The position numbers and the translations under genes are program-made. Below the pieces are notes generated by a model. That model was not told where the DNA came from. It was given only the letters and a program-made list of their open reading frames with translations, and searched no databases. From Miniphocaeibacter halophilus (lineage in GTDB: Bacteria > Bacillota > Clostridia > Tissierellales > Peptoniphilaceae), in the NCBI RefSeq assembly GCF_016458825.1, contig NZ_CP066744.1:749001-813000 (forward strand): DNA of 64,000 nt, written 5' to 3'. How positions within the stretch are numbered: position 1 is the stretch's first letter; every line of letters begins with the position of its first letter. Of the stretch, positions 27,260-37,159 are shown piece by piece.

Positions 27260-27926
27260 TTTTTATTCCTAATTTAAAACCATACTCTATATCGCCATAA
27301 ATTTCAAAATCCGATTCTAATTCTTGAAATTTTTTATTAATATATGCAATATATAGCCTAATCTTTGAATGATTTTCTTCTTTATTTTCATATTTTAAGG
27401 TTGAAAGCAATTGCTCAATTTCAATTTTTCCATCTATATTTGTAATAAATTTATTTAGAATTTTTACCTCTTCTTTATTTAAAATTAAAGATTTGTTTTC
27501 CTTCTCTAATTTACTATCAGCAATATTATATAGAACATCTCCAAAATTATATGTTTCAATAAATTTATTATTTCTTCTTATTAAGGCTTTAATTCTGGCT
27601 ATTAGTTCATTTGTTTGGAAAGGTTTTGCCAAATAATCGTCAGCTCCCGAATCTAAACCGTTTATTTTATCTTCATTTTCACTTTTAGCTGTTACCATAA
27701 TAATTGGTGTAGAGATATTTTTATTTCTAATCTCCTTAAGTACCTGGATGCCATCAAGCTTTGGCATCATAATATCTAAAATAATTACATCATAATTATT
27801 ATTTATTGCTAAATTTAAGGCTTCCTCACCGTCAAAGGCATTGTCTACTTCATAACCACTATATTCCAGTATTGTTGATATCGCCCTTGATAGTTGCTTC
27901 TCATCCTCTGCATATAATAACTTCAT
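27249..27926 (-). CDS. Response regulator, OmpR-like with a divergent output domain
   Basis: 225 aa from ATG 27926 (AAGGAGC 5 bases upstream; the longer reading from 27941 lies inside the preceding gene). The receiver domain has Asp51 (ILDIMMPKLDG), the acidic pair AEDE, Thr in VTAKSE and Lys in AKPF. The C-terminal 100 residues have the length and ending (YGDIEYGFKLG) of a winged helix but a weak DNA-recognition helix. It starts 1 base after the RelA-like stop. The three genes form one unit. Confidence 0.9.
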   Translation of the reverse strand: MKLLYAEDEKQLSRAISTILEYSGYEVDNAFDGEEALNLAINNNYDVIILDIMMPKLDGIQVLKEIRNKNISTPIIMVTAKSENEDKINGLDSGADDYLAKPFQTNELIARIKALIRRNNKFIETYNFGDVLYNIADSKLEKENKSLILNKEEVKILNKFITNIDGKIEIEQLLSTLKYENKEENHSKIRLYIAYINKKFQELESDFEIYGDIEYGFKLGIKNVQ

Positions 27927-27927
27927 A

Positions 27928-28563
27928 TTATGCTCCTTCATTTTTAATAAAAGACATTATAGTTTCTAAATTTAAGTCCGTTGTAGCCATTTCATCTGCA
28001 CATTTTTTTAATTCTTCCTTAAATAGTTCCTTGTTTTGTATATCTTTTTTATACATTAACTGATGTTCCAAACTGGCCCAACAATCCATTGCAATTGTTC
28101 TAATTTGTGCCTCTACATATATGTTTTTAATATTTCCATCTATTTCAATAGGCAACATTATTATTATATGATAACTTCTATAACCATTGCTTTTAGGCTT
28201 ATTAATATAATCCTTTTCTACAACAATCTTAACGTCTTCAATTTCCTTTATCTTCTTTACAATAAATTCAACATCACTAATAAAAGTACAAATAATTCTA
28301 AATCCACAAATATCATGTAAATATTTCATTGCGTTATCGGAAGTAGGCTCATATTCTAATTTAATTAATTTTTCCCTTGCACTCTGTGGGTGTTTGACTC
28401 TATATTTTATGTGTTCAACTGGGTTTCTATCTTCAAAAGAAGAATAATCTTCTCCACTAATTTTTATTATTTCATATATTGATTTCATCGTTTTTTCTAT
28501 ATAGGGTAAATTCTCTTTATAAAAATCCAAATACTCTTCGTTATTTATGTAATCTAATTCCAT
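27928..28563 (-). CDS. Small alarmone synthetase ((p)ppGpp synthetase, RelA/SpoT domain)
   Basis: 211 aa with only the RelA/SpoT synthetase domain: KSNGYRSYHI (ATP/GTP site) and EAQIRTIAMDCWASLEHQL. No hydrolase, TGS or ACT domain is present, as in RelQ/RelP-type small synthetases, which make (p)ppGpp or pGpp. It heads an operon with a two-component system, so alarmone synthesis and signal transduction are co-transcribed. RBS GAGGAGGTTTAAG. Confidence 0.92.
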   Translation of the reverse strand: MELDYINNEEYLDFYKENLPYIEKTMKSIYEIIKISGEDYSSFEDRNPVEHIKYRVKHPQSAREKLIKLEYEPTSDNAMKYLHDICGFRIICTFISDVEFIVKKIKEIEDVKIVVEKDYINKPKSNGYRSYHIIIMLPIEIDGNIKNIYVEAQIRTIAMDCWASLEHQLMYKKDIQNKELFKEELKKCADEMATTDLNLETIMSFIKNEGA

Positions 28564-28732
28564 CTTAAACCTCCTCTACTTATTATATATTATTAAAGTT
28601 AAATTTTTCTTAATCTATTAAATAATTATATTTATTTCAAATCAGAAAACAATAATATAAAGGTATTGTTAATAAGAATCTAAACTAAATTAACAAGTTT
28701 CATTTACAAAATTTTACTACTCTCTTTAATTA

Positions 28733-28762
28733 CTACAGTTTTAAAATCTACAGTTTTAAAAT
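28733..28762. repeat. 15-bp tandem direct repeat in a 411-base intergenic region
   Basis: CTACAGTTTTAAAAT occurs twice head to tail in the 28564-28974 interval between the divergent alarmone synthetase and MATE genes. The rest of the interval is AT-rich, and I see no other structure, RNA or ORF in it. The repeat may be an operator or simple slippage. Confidence 0.6.
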
Positions 28763-28974
28763 CTTCCTATGAAATATCTATGTTATTATTAAAACATAAG
28801 TAAAAGATTAAAACTAATTTGTAAATAAAGAATACAGGCTACAAATCCATTTTTATAAAGTAAATTACTTCATAAAATATTTAACCTATTAATATCTCTT
28901 TAAATAATTTTAGATTTTAGTAATATTGTATATATTACAAGAGATGTATTCTATATAAATAAGGAGGTGTAGAT

Positions 28975-30306
28975 ATGAGAAATTTAACAAAAGGAAACGA
29001 ACTAAAGGCCATATTATTATTTAGCCTACCTTTGATTGTAGGAAATATGCTACAACAATTATACAATGTTGTTGATACTTTAATAGTTGGAAAAGTTATT
29101 GGAGGTACTGCTTTAGCTGCTGTAGGTTCCTCTTTTGCTTTAATGACTTTTATTACAGCAATAACCTTAGGATTTTGTATGGGTAGTAGTGTAGTGTTTT
29201 CTCAACTATACGGTGCGGGAAAATTAGATACATTAAAAGTTGGAATTTTCAATTCCTTTGTTTTTATTGGAATCCTAAGTCTTATAATAAATATACTTGC
29301 TTTTCTATTGTTAAATAAAATTATTATATTGCTGAATATTCCTGCAGAAGCTATTGATGAAACAAAAATATATCTTAAAATAATTTTTATTGGAATAATG
29401 TTTACCTTTATATATAACTTTTTTTCAGCAGTTCTTAGAAGTGTAGGAAATGCAGTAGCACCATTAATATTTTTAGCAATTGCAGCAATAACAAATATTG
29501 TTTTAGATATTATTTTTGTTATTCCTTTTCAACTGGGAGTTGCCGGTGCAGCATTAGCAACTATTATTGCACAATTTATATCTGCCTTATGTTCGGTTAT
29601 TTACTTCTTTAAGAAAAACAAGAGTTTAAGGCCGGGTAAAGAACATTTTAGATTGGACCTTCCACTATTGAAACTTATTGCTTCTAATTCTATACTTACA
29701 AGTATTCAACAATCTATTATGAATTTAGGAATATTAATGGTTCAAGGACTAGTTAATAGTTTTGGATTGCAAGTTACAGCTGCTTTTGCAGCAGCAGTAA
29801 AAATAGATGCTTTTGCATATATGCCAGTACAGGATTTTGGAAATGCCCTGTCTACATATGTTGCCCAAAACTATGGAGCTAATGAAATTGGTAGAATAAA
29901 AAAGGGAGTTAAACTGTCAATACTAATTTCCAGTTTATTTTGTATTGCCATATCCTTTATTGTCTTTATCTTCTCTTCTTCTTTAATGAGAATTTTTGTA
30001 AAGTCCAGTGAGGTTGAAATAATAGCAATTGGAAGTAAGTATTTAAAAATAGAAGGCTCTTTTTATATATTAATAGGAATTTTATTTATTCTATATAGTT
30101 TTTATAGAGGAATAAGCAAACCGGGAATTGCTGTAATACTAACTATTATATCTCTAGGTCTTCGTGTATTCCTGTCATATTTCCTATCTTCTTTTTCCAA
30201 TATAGGAATTATTGGAATATGGATTTCAATACCTATTGGTTGGTTGCTGGCAGATCTATTTGGTTTCATATATTATAAAATAAATAAAAATAGGATTTTA
30301 GAATAA
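28975..30306 (+). CDS. MATE-family efflux transporter
   Basis: 443 aa with 12 predicted helices in two homologous halves. The N-terminal LPLIVGNMLQQLYNVVDTLI segment and the paired QQSIMNLGILMVQGLVN segment at the start of the second half are typical of MATE antiporters, which export drugs or metabolites with Na+ or H+. RBS AAGGAGG 6 bases before the ATG. Monocistronic. A tandem repeat lies about 210 bases upstream. Confidence 0.93.
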   Translation: MRNLTKGNELKAILLFSLPLIVGNMLQQLYNVVDTLIVGKVIGGTALAAVGSSFALMTFITAITLGFCMGSSVVFSQLYGAGKLDTLKVGIFNSFVFIGILSLIINILAFLLLNKIIILLNIPAEAIDETKIYLKIIFIGIMFTFIYNFFSAVLRSVGNAVAPLIFLAIAAITNIVLDIIFVIPFQLGVAGAALATIIAQFISALCSVIYFFKKNKSLRPGKEHFRLDLPLLKLIASNSILTSIQQSIMNLGILMVQGLVNSFGLQVTAAFAAAVKIDAFAYMPVQDFGNALSTYVAQNYGANEIGRIKKGVKLSILISSLFCIAISFIVFIFSSSLMRIFVKSSEVEIIAIGSKYLKIEGSFYILIGILFILYSFYRGISKPGIAVILTIISLGLRVFLSYFLSSFSNIGIIGIWISIPIGWLLADLFGFIYYKINKNRILE

Positions 30307-30374
30307 TATATATTACTTTTATTTTTTAATGTAATAGTGTAATATATTTATATAAAATTATAGGAGATTTAAAA

Positions 30375-30995
30375 ATGAAAAAAATATTAGGTTTATTACT
30401 TGTTTTTACTGTATTATTAACTTCATGTGCTAAAAACAATGAAGAAACATTACCACCAACGGACACAAAAGAAACTAAAACTACAGAAAATATAGAACCT
30501 GTGGAAAAATCCGTATTGGAAATTAACGGTAATGATGTATTAATTGGTGAAAGCGGATTGAAATTTACCATTCCTGAAAATTATGTACAATATTCTGATG
30601 AAGAGGTGCTTGAAACGTTAGAATACGGCAATGAGGCTTTAAGTTCAGAAATGACTGAAGAGGAAAAGACACTTTATTTAGATTCTACATTGGTTTTTGA
30701 AAATAGTGAAAACTATAACTCTATACAGTTAATGCTTGATAGTACTGTCGGTGAAATCACCTTAGAGGAATTTACAGAAATTCTATCTAATCCTTTAGCT
30801 GAGGAAACTACTGTTGAAAAAATAGAAATAGAAGGTATTCCTGCTAATTTAACAAAATATAAATTGAATTTAGAAGAGGAAGAGCTTTTTTATACAGAAA
30901 TAGCTCTTGTAAAGGGTAATGACGCCTTTATAGCTATTTTTACTACAGATAATGAAGGCTCAATGGATAATCTTATAGATAATTTTTCTAAATAG
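30375..30995 (+). CDS. Lipoprotein of unknown function
   Basis: 206 aa. Signal peptide with lipobox LLTSC (Cys18), then a Thr/Glu/Pro linker (residues 24-47) and an acidic globular domain with LKFTIPENY near its start. This resembles the general layout of small surface lipoproteins of Firmicutes, but no named family is recognised. RBS TAGGAG. It is 69 bases after the MATE gene with no clear terminator between, so the two may be cotranscribed. Confidence 0.75.
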   Translation: MKKILGLLLVFTVLLTSCAKNNEETLPPTDTKETKTTENIEPVEKSVLEINGNDVLIGESGLKFTIPENYVQYSDEEVLETLEYGNEALSSEMTEEEKTLYLDSTLVFENSENYNSIQLMLDSTVGEITLEEFTEILSNPLAEETTVEKIEIEGIPANLTKYKLNLEEEELFYTEIALVKGNDAFIAIFTTDNEGSMDNLIDNFSK

Positions 30996-30996
30996 T

Positions 30997-31033
30997 AAAA
31001 GACCATATACAATTCTAGTATATGGTCCTTTTT
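30997..31033. terminator. Bidirectional intrinsic terminator
   Basis: GACCATATAC / GTATATGGTC with flanking AAAA and TTTTT, between the lipoprotein gene and convergent capA-like gene. Confidence 0.9.
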
Positions 31034-31046
31034 ATAAAATTTTCTT

Positions 31047-32249
31047 TTATGAATCTAATTTATATTCCATTGATTCTAAAACATTTATCATATTTGTTCT
31101 AAGTTTTAAAATCTCATTTAATTCTCCACTGGAAACAGTTTCTCTTAAGCTTCCACCTTCCAAATATTCAACTATAGGTTGTGTTTTATATTGTATTTTT
31201 CCGCTACTCCTGTCATCTCTTACATAAGTTGGTACAAAATTAATACTTTTAATTTCTGTAGTCTTGTTTTTAAAGTCCTTTGTAAACTCCATTTCTACAA
31301 ATAATCCACCTTCTACTCCTTCAATTCCCAAGAATTCTTTCCTTTGACCTGAAATTGAATTTCCTAAAGAATAGACTATGTATTTGTCCTTACCGTCTAC
31401 TTCTACTTTTTCAACTGGCTGAACAACATGAGGATGACTTCCTAAAACCATATCTGCTCCCCAATTTAATATTTTATGGCCTAATTCTTTTTGCTTTTCC
31501 GTAGGCATTGTCATATATTCCTCACCCCAATGAGGAAAAACCAATATTATATCCACATCTTTAGACTTTAATTCCTTTATATCCTTTTCTATTTGTTCTT
31601 CATTTAAAGGACTTACCATTTCTTTTTCATTATCTGCTAGTATTACTTCCATTCCATTAAATCTTTCTGTGTAGGCTAATACTCCTATTTTTATTCCATT
31701 TACTTCTTCTATTAAATAATCCTTTTCTCCTTCTTTCCAGGTTCCTGTATGTCTTACTCCATATTTGTCCAAGGCATCTATTGTGTCTATTATTCCTTGT
31801 ACCCTTGAATCTAAACAATGATTATTTGCCGTAGTCAATATGTCAAAACCTGCATTTTTTAAATCCTCTATGGAGTTTTCCGGAGTATTAAACATAGGAT
31901 AATCCGATAGTTCCCTTGTTGGAGTACTGGTGGTTTCATAATTACCTATCATTAAATCCGCTGCTTGTATATACTTTTCCATATCATTATAGAAAAATCT
32001 AAAGTCATATTTACCTGTTTCTGCATTTACATTGCTATTAAATGTTCCAGGATGGTACATAATGTCACCTGTTGCAGTTATTTTAACAGTTTCAATTCTA
32101 TCTTCCTGTTCTGACTCAACCTGTTCTGACTCAACTTTTTCCTTATTTTCTATTTCAGTTGTTTTTACAGCCTCTGTTTTACTATTACAAGATACTAAAA
32201 ACGACAATAAAAATAATGTATACATTATTTTTACAAAATATTTTTTCAT
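31047..32249 (-). CDS. CapA-family lipoprotein
   Basis: 400 aa. Lipobox VSC (Cys21), a Glu-rich linker with repeated VESEQ, then a CapA/PGA_cap metallophosphatase-like domain: GDIMYH, NYETTSTP, ANNHCLD, FPHWGEEY and GSHPHVVQ. These residues form the metal site of calcineurin-like enzymes. CapA (PgsA) homologues act in poly-gamma-glutamate or cell-surface polymer synthesis, but no capB/capC is nearby, so that role is not supported here. Start is ATG at 32249. Confidence 0.88.
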   Translation of the reverse strand: MKKYFVKIMYTLFLLSFLVSCNSKTEAVKTTEIENKEKVESEQVESEQEDRIETVKITATGDIMYHPGTFNSNVNAETGKYDFRFFYNDMEKYIQAADLMIGNYETTSTPTRELSDYPMFNTPENSIEDLKNAGFDILTTANNHCLDSRVQGIIDTIDALDKYGVRHTGTWKEGEKDYLIEEVNGIKIGVLAYTERFNGMEVILADNEKEMVSPLNEEQIEKDIKELKSKDVDIILVFPHWGEEYMTMPTEKQKELGHKILNWGADMVLGSHPHVVQPVEKVEVDGKDKYIVYSLGNSISGQRKEFLGIEGVEGGLFVEMEFTKDFKNKTTEIKSINFVPTYVRDDRSSGKIQYKTQPIVEYLEGGSLRETVSSGELNEILKLRTNMINVLESMEYKLDS

Positions 32250-32375
32250 TCCTACTCCCTCTTTCCTTTTAATTATATATAGTATAGCTTATTCTAAAAT
32301 TTTTTTCATTTATAAGCATTAATATTAATTTTTATTTATATTATTCCATTATATGAATTCTGTTGTTTTTTATAG

Positions 32376-32448
32376 TATAGGTTTATACCTATAGTTATAT
32401 AAACATGTAGTTATATAGAATATCTTTTAACTATTCTATAATTTTTTA
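32376..32448. other. Clustered dyads in a 400-base intergenic region
   Basis: TATAGGT-TTAT-ACCTATA (32376-32393) is followed by TATAGAATA / TATTCTATA (32414-32440) and then ATTTTTT, which looks like a weak terminator on the plus strand. There is no upstream plus-strand gene for it to serve. The remainder of 32250-32586 is AT-rich with nothing else I recognise. Confidence 0.45.
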
Positions 32449-32586
32449 CTGTATTTGTATTTAATATGATACAAATAAACTTCTCTTAAATAATTTCAAT
32501 TTATAAATAAATTTTCAAGTTGAAATTATATTTTTTTGTAAAATTATTTGAAAAATATTATTTATTTATAATTATACCATTTACCC

Positions 32587-32616
32587 TTGCACTAAGTCAC
32601 TTTACTATGATATAAT
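32587..32616 (+). promoter_or_regulatory. Promoter of pyruvate carboxylase
   Basis: TTGCAC (32587-32592), an 18-base spacer and TATAAT (32611-32616), 34 bases before the pyc start codon. Confidence 0.65.
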
Positions 32617-32649
32617 ACTTAGAATTAATCAAATTGAAAGGAGTAATTT

Positions 32650-35600
32650 ATGGCTAGAAAATTTAAAAAAATATTAGTCGCTAATAGAGGAGAAATTGCT
32701 ATAAGAATTTTTAGGGCTTGTTCAGAACTAGGAATCAGATCTGTAGCTATTTATTCTGAAGAAGATAACACAGCTCTTTTTAGAACAAAAGCTGATGAGT
32801 CTTATCAAGTAGGATTTGGAAAAACTCCTTTAGAAGCTTATTTAGATATGAATGAAATAATATCCCTAGCAAAGAGTAAAGGAGTAGATGCTATCCATCC
32901 TGGATACGGCTTCTTGTCTGAAAATAAAGAATTTGCTAGAAGGTGTGAGGAAAACGGAATCACTTTTATTGGTCCTAGTTATGAGGTTTTAGATAGTTTA
33001 GGAGATAAAATAAAATCAAAAATAGTAGCTAAAAAAGCTAAGGTCCCTACTATTCCAGGTGTAGACAAACCTATACGCACTAAGCAAGACGCTTTGGACT
33101 TTGCTAAAGAAGCAGGTTATCCTGTTATGATAAAAGCTGCTGCCGGTGGCGGTGGTAGAGGTATGAGAATAGTAGAAAAAGAGGAGGATTTAATTCCTGC
33201 TTTTAGAAACGCTCAATCGGAAGCTAAAAAAGCTTTCGGAATTGACGATATGTTCATAGAGAAATACTTAAAAAAACCTAAACATATAGAAGTTCAAATC
33301 CTTGGTGATAAGGAAGGAAATATTGTACATCTATATGAAAGAGATTGTTCTATTCAAAGACGTCATCAAAAAATTATAGAATTTACACCAGCTTTCTCTT
33401 TACCTATTGAAGTTAGGGAAAGAATTTGCGAAGATGCTTTAAAAATTGCAAACAGCGTAAAATATTATAATGCAGGAACTGTTGAATTTTTAGTAGACTC
33501 TGACTTAAATCATTATTTTATTGAAGTTAACCCAAGAATACAAGTTGAACATACAGTATCTGAATTAGTTACAGGTATAGATATAGTACAATCCCAAATT
33601 TTAATTGCTGAAGGCTATAGACTAGACAGTGAAGAAATTGGAATTGAATCTCAAGACTCCGTTATTCTAAATGGGTATTCAATACAATGTAGAGTTACTA
33701 CAGAAGACCCTGCCAACAATTTTGCACCTGATACTGGAAAGATTGATGTTTATAGGTCCGGCTCGGGTTTTGGAGTTAGACTTGATGTAGGAAATGGATA
33801 TGTTGGCTCTGTAATTACTCCATTTTACGATAGTCTTTTAGTAAAAATGACTTCTAAGTCAAGAACATTTAAAGATGCTATAAACAAATCAAAAAGAGCT
33901 TTAAAAGAGCTAAAAATCAGTGGAGTAAAAACCAATATACCATTTTTAGTAAATGTGTTAAACTCTGAACAGTTTCAACAAGGAACTTGTAATACTGGTT
34001 TTATAGAAAACAATCCACAACTATTTGATGTAAAACCAAGAAATGACAGAGAATTAAAAGTTCTTAATTTTATTGGTGAAAATGTTGTTAACAATAAAAA
34101 TAGAATTAATGGAGAATTTGACATACCTATTAATTTTGATGACCTAGACACTTCTTCTTTTAAATCCGGTACTAAACAAATATTTGATTTAAATGGAGTA
34201 GATGGTTTATTGGATTGGATTAAAGGACAACAAAAGGTACTTCTTACTGACACTACCTATAGAGATGCTCACCAATCCCTACTTGCAACTAGAGTTAGAA
34301 CAGTAGATATGTTAAAAGTTGCTCCAGCTGTTTCAAACTATATGAGCGATTTATTTTCTCTTGAAATGTGGGGCGGTGCAACTTTTGATGTAGCCTATAG
34401 ATTCCTACAAGAAGACCCTTGGAAAAGACTGGAAGAACTTCGTAAACATATTCCAAATATTCTTTTCCAAATGTTGCTTAGAGGAAATAACACCGTTGGA
34501 TATAAAAATTATCCTGACAATGTAGTTAAAAGATTCGTTAAAGAATCTGCTAAAAATGGAATAGATATTTTTAGGGTATTTGACTCTTTAAACTGGATAG
34601 AAGGTATGAGATATGCAATGGATCAAGTACTTGAAAGCGGAAAAATACTAGAAGGTACAATTTGTTATACTGGCGACATACTAGATGAAACCAGAGATAA
34701 ATACTCACTACAATATTATGTAGATATGGCAAAGGAACTTGAAAAAGCCGGTTCTCATATAATAGGTATTAAAGATATGTCCGGTTTATTAAAACCATAT
34801 GCTAGTGCTAAACTTATAAAAGCATTGAAAAACGAGGTTTCTGTTCCTATTCATCTCCACACCCATGACACTACAGGCAATGGAGTTGCTACAGTTCTTA
34901 TGGCTGCAGAAGTAGGAGTGGATATTGTAGATACTGCTTTTAACTCAATGAGTGGGCTAACAAGTCAACCTGCCTTAAACTCCGTTGTAGCTGCATTAGA
35001 AAACACAAGAAGAAATACGGGAATAAGTTTAGATAATGCCGAAATTATCTCAAAATATTGGGAAAGTGTAAGACCGATATACGCTAATTTTGAATCCGGC
35101 TTAAAATCAGGCTCTACTGAAATATATAAATATGAAATACCTGGTGGACAATATTCCAACCTAAAACCTCAAGTTGAAAGTTTTGGATTAGGACATAGAT
35201 TTAAAGAAGTTAAAGATATGTACAGAAACGTTAACGAAATGGTTGGTGATATAGTTAAGGTTACTCCATCATCAAAAATGGTTGGTGACTTTGCTATATT
35301 TATGGTTCAAAATGATTTAACTCCTGAAAATATAGTAGAAAAAGGAAGTCATTTAGATTATCCGGATTCTGTCGTAACATATTTTAAAGGTATGATGGGA
35401 CAACCATTAGGAGGCTTCCCTGAAGATATTCAAAAAATAGTATTAAAAGGTGAAGAGCCTATTACTGTCCGTCCTGGAGAATTACTTCCTGATGAAGATT
35501 TTGAAGCAAATAAAAAATATCTTGACGAAAAATATGGAATAGATGCAAGTGAAAAAGATTTACTTGCCTATGCATTATATCCTAAAGTTTTTGAAGATTA

Positions 35601-36084
35601 TTTAGACAATTTAAAAGTAAACGGATCTTTATCCCATGTTAGTAGTTTAGTATTCTTCCATGGAATTAATGTTGGACAAACAAGAGAAGTAGAAATAGAA
35701 GAAGGAAAAACACTAATTGTAAAATTAGTTGAAATGAGCCGACCTGATGATGAAGGTTACGTAACTTTAGCCTTTGAAATAAACGGAAATAGAAGAGAAA
35801 TTAAAATATATGACAAAGACAGTAAAAAAACAGCTGCCAATGCCTATACTCAACTAGCTGATCCTAACAACGAATTAGAAATAGGCTCCAGTATACCGGG
35901 CACAATTTTAAAAGTCCTTGTAAAAGTAGGAGACGAAATAAAAGTTGGAGATCCTTTAGCTGTTGTAGAAGCAATGAAAATGGAAACAAATATAGTTTCT
36001 CCTGTAGATGGGAAAGTTGAATCCATAACGGTAAAAGATGACGAAATGGTAGAAGCTGGCCAATTACTATTAAGACTAGAATAG
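32650..36084 (+). CDS. pyc: Pyruvate carboxylase
   Basis: 1144 aa, the full single-chain length. The biotin carboxylase domain is at 1-450 (KKILVANRGEIAIRI, AAGGGGRGM, EVNPRIQVEHTVSE). The carboxyltransferase domain is at about 530-800 (DTTYRDAHQSLLATR, IKDMSGLLKP, HLHTHDTTGNG). The C-terminal biotinyl domain has EAMKMET (biotinylated Lys1110). It carboxylates pyruvate to oxaloacetate with ATP and bicarbonate. With the fumarase further right, it offers an entry to C4-dicarboxylates. RBS AAAGGAG. Monocistronic. Confidence 0.97.
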   Translation: MARKFKKILVANRGEIAIRIFRACSELGIRSVAIYSEEDNTALFRTKADESYQVGFGKTPLEAYLDMNEIISLAKSKGVDAIHPGYGFLSENKEFARRCEENGITFIGPSYEVLDSLGDKIKSKIVAKKAKVPTIPGVDKPIRTKQDALDFAKEAGYPVMIKAAAGGGGRGMRIVEKEEDLIPAFRNAQSEAKKAFGIDDMFIEKYLKKPKHIEVQILGDKEGNIVHLYERDCSIQRRHQKIIEFTPAFSLPIEVRERICEDALKIANSVKYYNAGTVEFLVDSDLNHYFIEVNPRIQVEHTVSELVTGIDIVQSQILIAEGYRLDSEEIGIESQDSVILNGYSIQCRVTTEDPANNFAPDTGKIDVYRSGSGFGVRLDVGNGYVGSVITPFYDSLLVKMTSKSRTFKDAINKSKRALKELKISGVKTNIPFLVNVLNSEQFQQGTCNTGFIENNPQLFDVKPRNDRELKVLNFIGENVVNNKNRINGEFDIPINFDDLDTSSFKSGTKQIFDLNGVDGLLDWIKGQQKVLLTDTTYRDAHQSLLATRVRTVDMLKVAPAVSNYMSDLFSLEMWGGATFDVAYRFLQEDPWKRLEELRKHIPNILFQMLLRGNNTVGYKNYPDNVVKRFVKESAKNGIDIFRVFDSLNWIEGMRYAMDQVLESGKILEGTICYTGDILDETRDKYSLQYYVDMAKELEKAGSHIIGIKDMSGLLKPYASAKLIKALKNEVSVPIHLHTHDTTGNGVATVLMAAEVGVDIVDTAFNSMSGLTSQPALNSVVAALENTRRNTGISLDNAEIISKYWESVRPIYANFESGLKSGSTEIYKYEIPGGQYSNLKPQVESFGLGHRFKEVKDMYRNVNEMVGDIVKVTPSSKMVGDFAIFMVQNDLTPENIVEKGSHLDYPDSVVTYFKGMMGQPLGGFPEDIQKIVLKGEEPITVRPGELLPDEDFEANKKYLDEKYGIDASEKDLLAYALYPKVFEDYLDNLKVNGSLSHVSSLVFFHGINVGQTREVEIEEGKTLIVKLVEMSRPDDEGYVTLAFEINGNRREIKIYDKDSKKTAANAYTQLADPNNELEIGSSIPGTILKVLVKVGDEIKVGDPLAVVEAMKMETNIVSPVDGKVESITVKDDEMVEAGQLLLRLE

Positions 36085-36086
36085 CT

Positions 36087-36118
36087 AAAAAGTGTAGCAA
36101 GAATTGCTACACTTTTTT
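36087..36118 (+). terminator. Intrinsic terminator of pyc
   Basis: AAAAGTGTAGCAA / TTGCTACACTTTT with loop GAA and a T run, directly after the stop codon. Confidence 0.9.
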
Positions 36119-36160
36119 ACTGTTAAATATAAATGCCTTTTCACACTACCGTTACATTCT

Positions 36161-37159
36161 TTAGTAATCCTTATTTCCCTGAATTATCTTATCTAAATCT
36201 TTGAAATTAAATACTAAATTATAAGTATCCTCTACCTTTGGATCAACATATTCAGTATCTATAAAATCAATTTTTTTATAAAGTTTAATAGCATTTGTAT
36301 TATCTTTTTTTACACAAACCTCTACTTTATCATATTTTCGCTCTATATAAAGATAATCCAGAATTAATTTTAAAGCTTTGTATCCATATCCTTTATTCTG
36401 ATACTTAATGTCTATTAGAAACTGCTGAAGTTCATAACATTCAGGTCTTTCATATATATCTCGAACCATCAAAACCCCTATAGTTTCTTTCCCTTTTTGA
36501 ATTCCAAAGATAATGGGATTATACTTTCTATAAATATACCCCCTTGCTAAAACACCTAAAGGACTAGAAACATATCTCAATTGTTCTTCTGATAATTTTA
36601 AAGATATAATATCAAGCCAATTATTTTCATCTAGATTGAATAATAATATACTATCTTTTTCAGTCGTTAGTATTACTGAGCCATATTTATCTATTCCTTT
36701 AAAATTAAAACCTTGTTTCATCCAAAAACTCATATTTCTTTTATTGGATACATTAAGTTCAAAGTATTTTGCCCCTTTTAAAACTTCAGTTTCTTTAATC
36801 ATGTTAAAAAAAACCGTACCTAATTTATTACCTCTATATTTTGGTAAGATGCAATACTCAACTATAAAACATTTACCATCTTCTGAATGATAAGTACAAT
36901 ATATGCAAAACCCCACGACTTTCTTTTCTTTTTTTAGTAAAACTGGATAGGCTTTATTAATGTTTCTAAAAAAAAGTTTCTCCATATAGTCCCTATATTC
37001 AGGCGAAAGCAACCATTCACGATCCTTTTCTGTTATTTCTAAACCAATTTTATCATTGGATAATATATCTCTATACATGTACTCATCACGCATATTCCAA
37101 AGCAAATCTAATTCTTCGCGAGAATTAATAATTTTTATTTCTAAATTGTTTTCTTTCAT
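36161..37159 (-). CDS. Protein with two GNAT acetyltransferase domains
   Basis: 332 aa from ATG 37159. The N-terminal half has VEYCILPKYRGNKLGTVFF and the C-terminal half QQFLIDIKYQNKGYGYKAL. Each is an acetyl-CoA-binding motif A (V/I-x-x-x-Q/R-x-x-G-x-G/A), so two GNAT folds are in tandem. The second half resembles spermidine or aminoglycoside N-acetyltransferase-like domains. The ORF extends to a GTG at 37174, but GGGGGG lies just before the ATG. The substrate is unknown. Confidence 0.82.
   Translation of the reverse strand: MKENNLEIKIINSREELDLLWNMRDEYMYRDILSNDKIGLEITEKDREWLLSPEYRDYMEKLFFRNINKAYPVLLKKEKKVVGFCIYCTYHSEDGKCFIVEYCILPKYRGNKLGTVFFNMIKETEVLKGAKYFELNVSNKRNMSFWMKQGFNFKGIDKYGSVILTTEKDSILLFNLDENNWLDIISLKLSEEQLRYVSSPLGVLARGYIYRKYNPIIFGIQKGKETIGVLMVRDIYERPECYELQQFLIDIKYQNKGYGYKALKLILDYLYIERKYDKVEVCVKKDNTNAIKLYKKIDFIDTEYVDPKVEDTYNLVFNFKDLDKIIQGNKDY

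Noticed and set aside
31047-32249. Capsule (poly-gamma-glutamate) biosynthesis locus
   Set aside because: Only the CapA-like protein is present; no capB or capC ligase genes are near.
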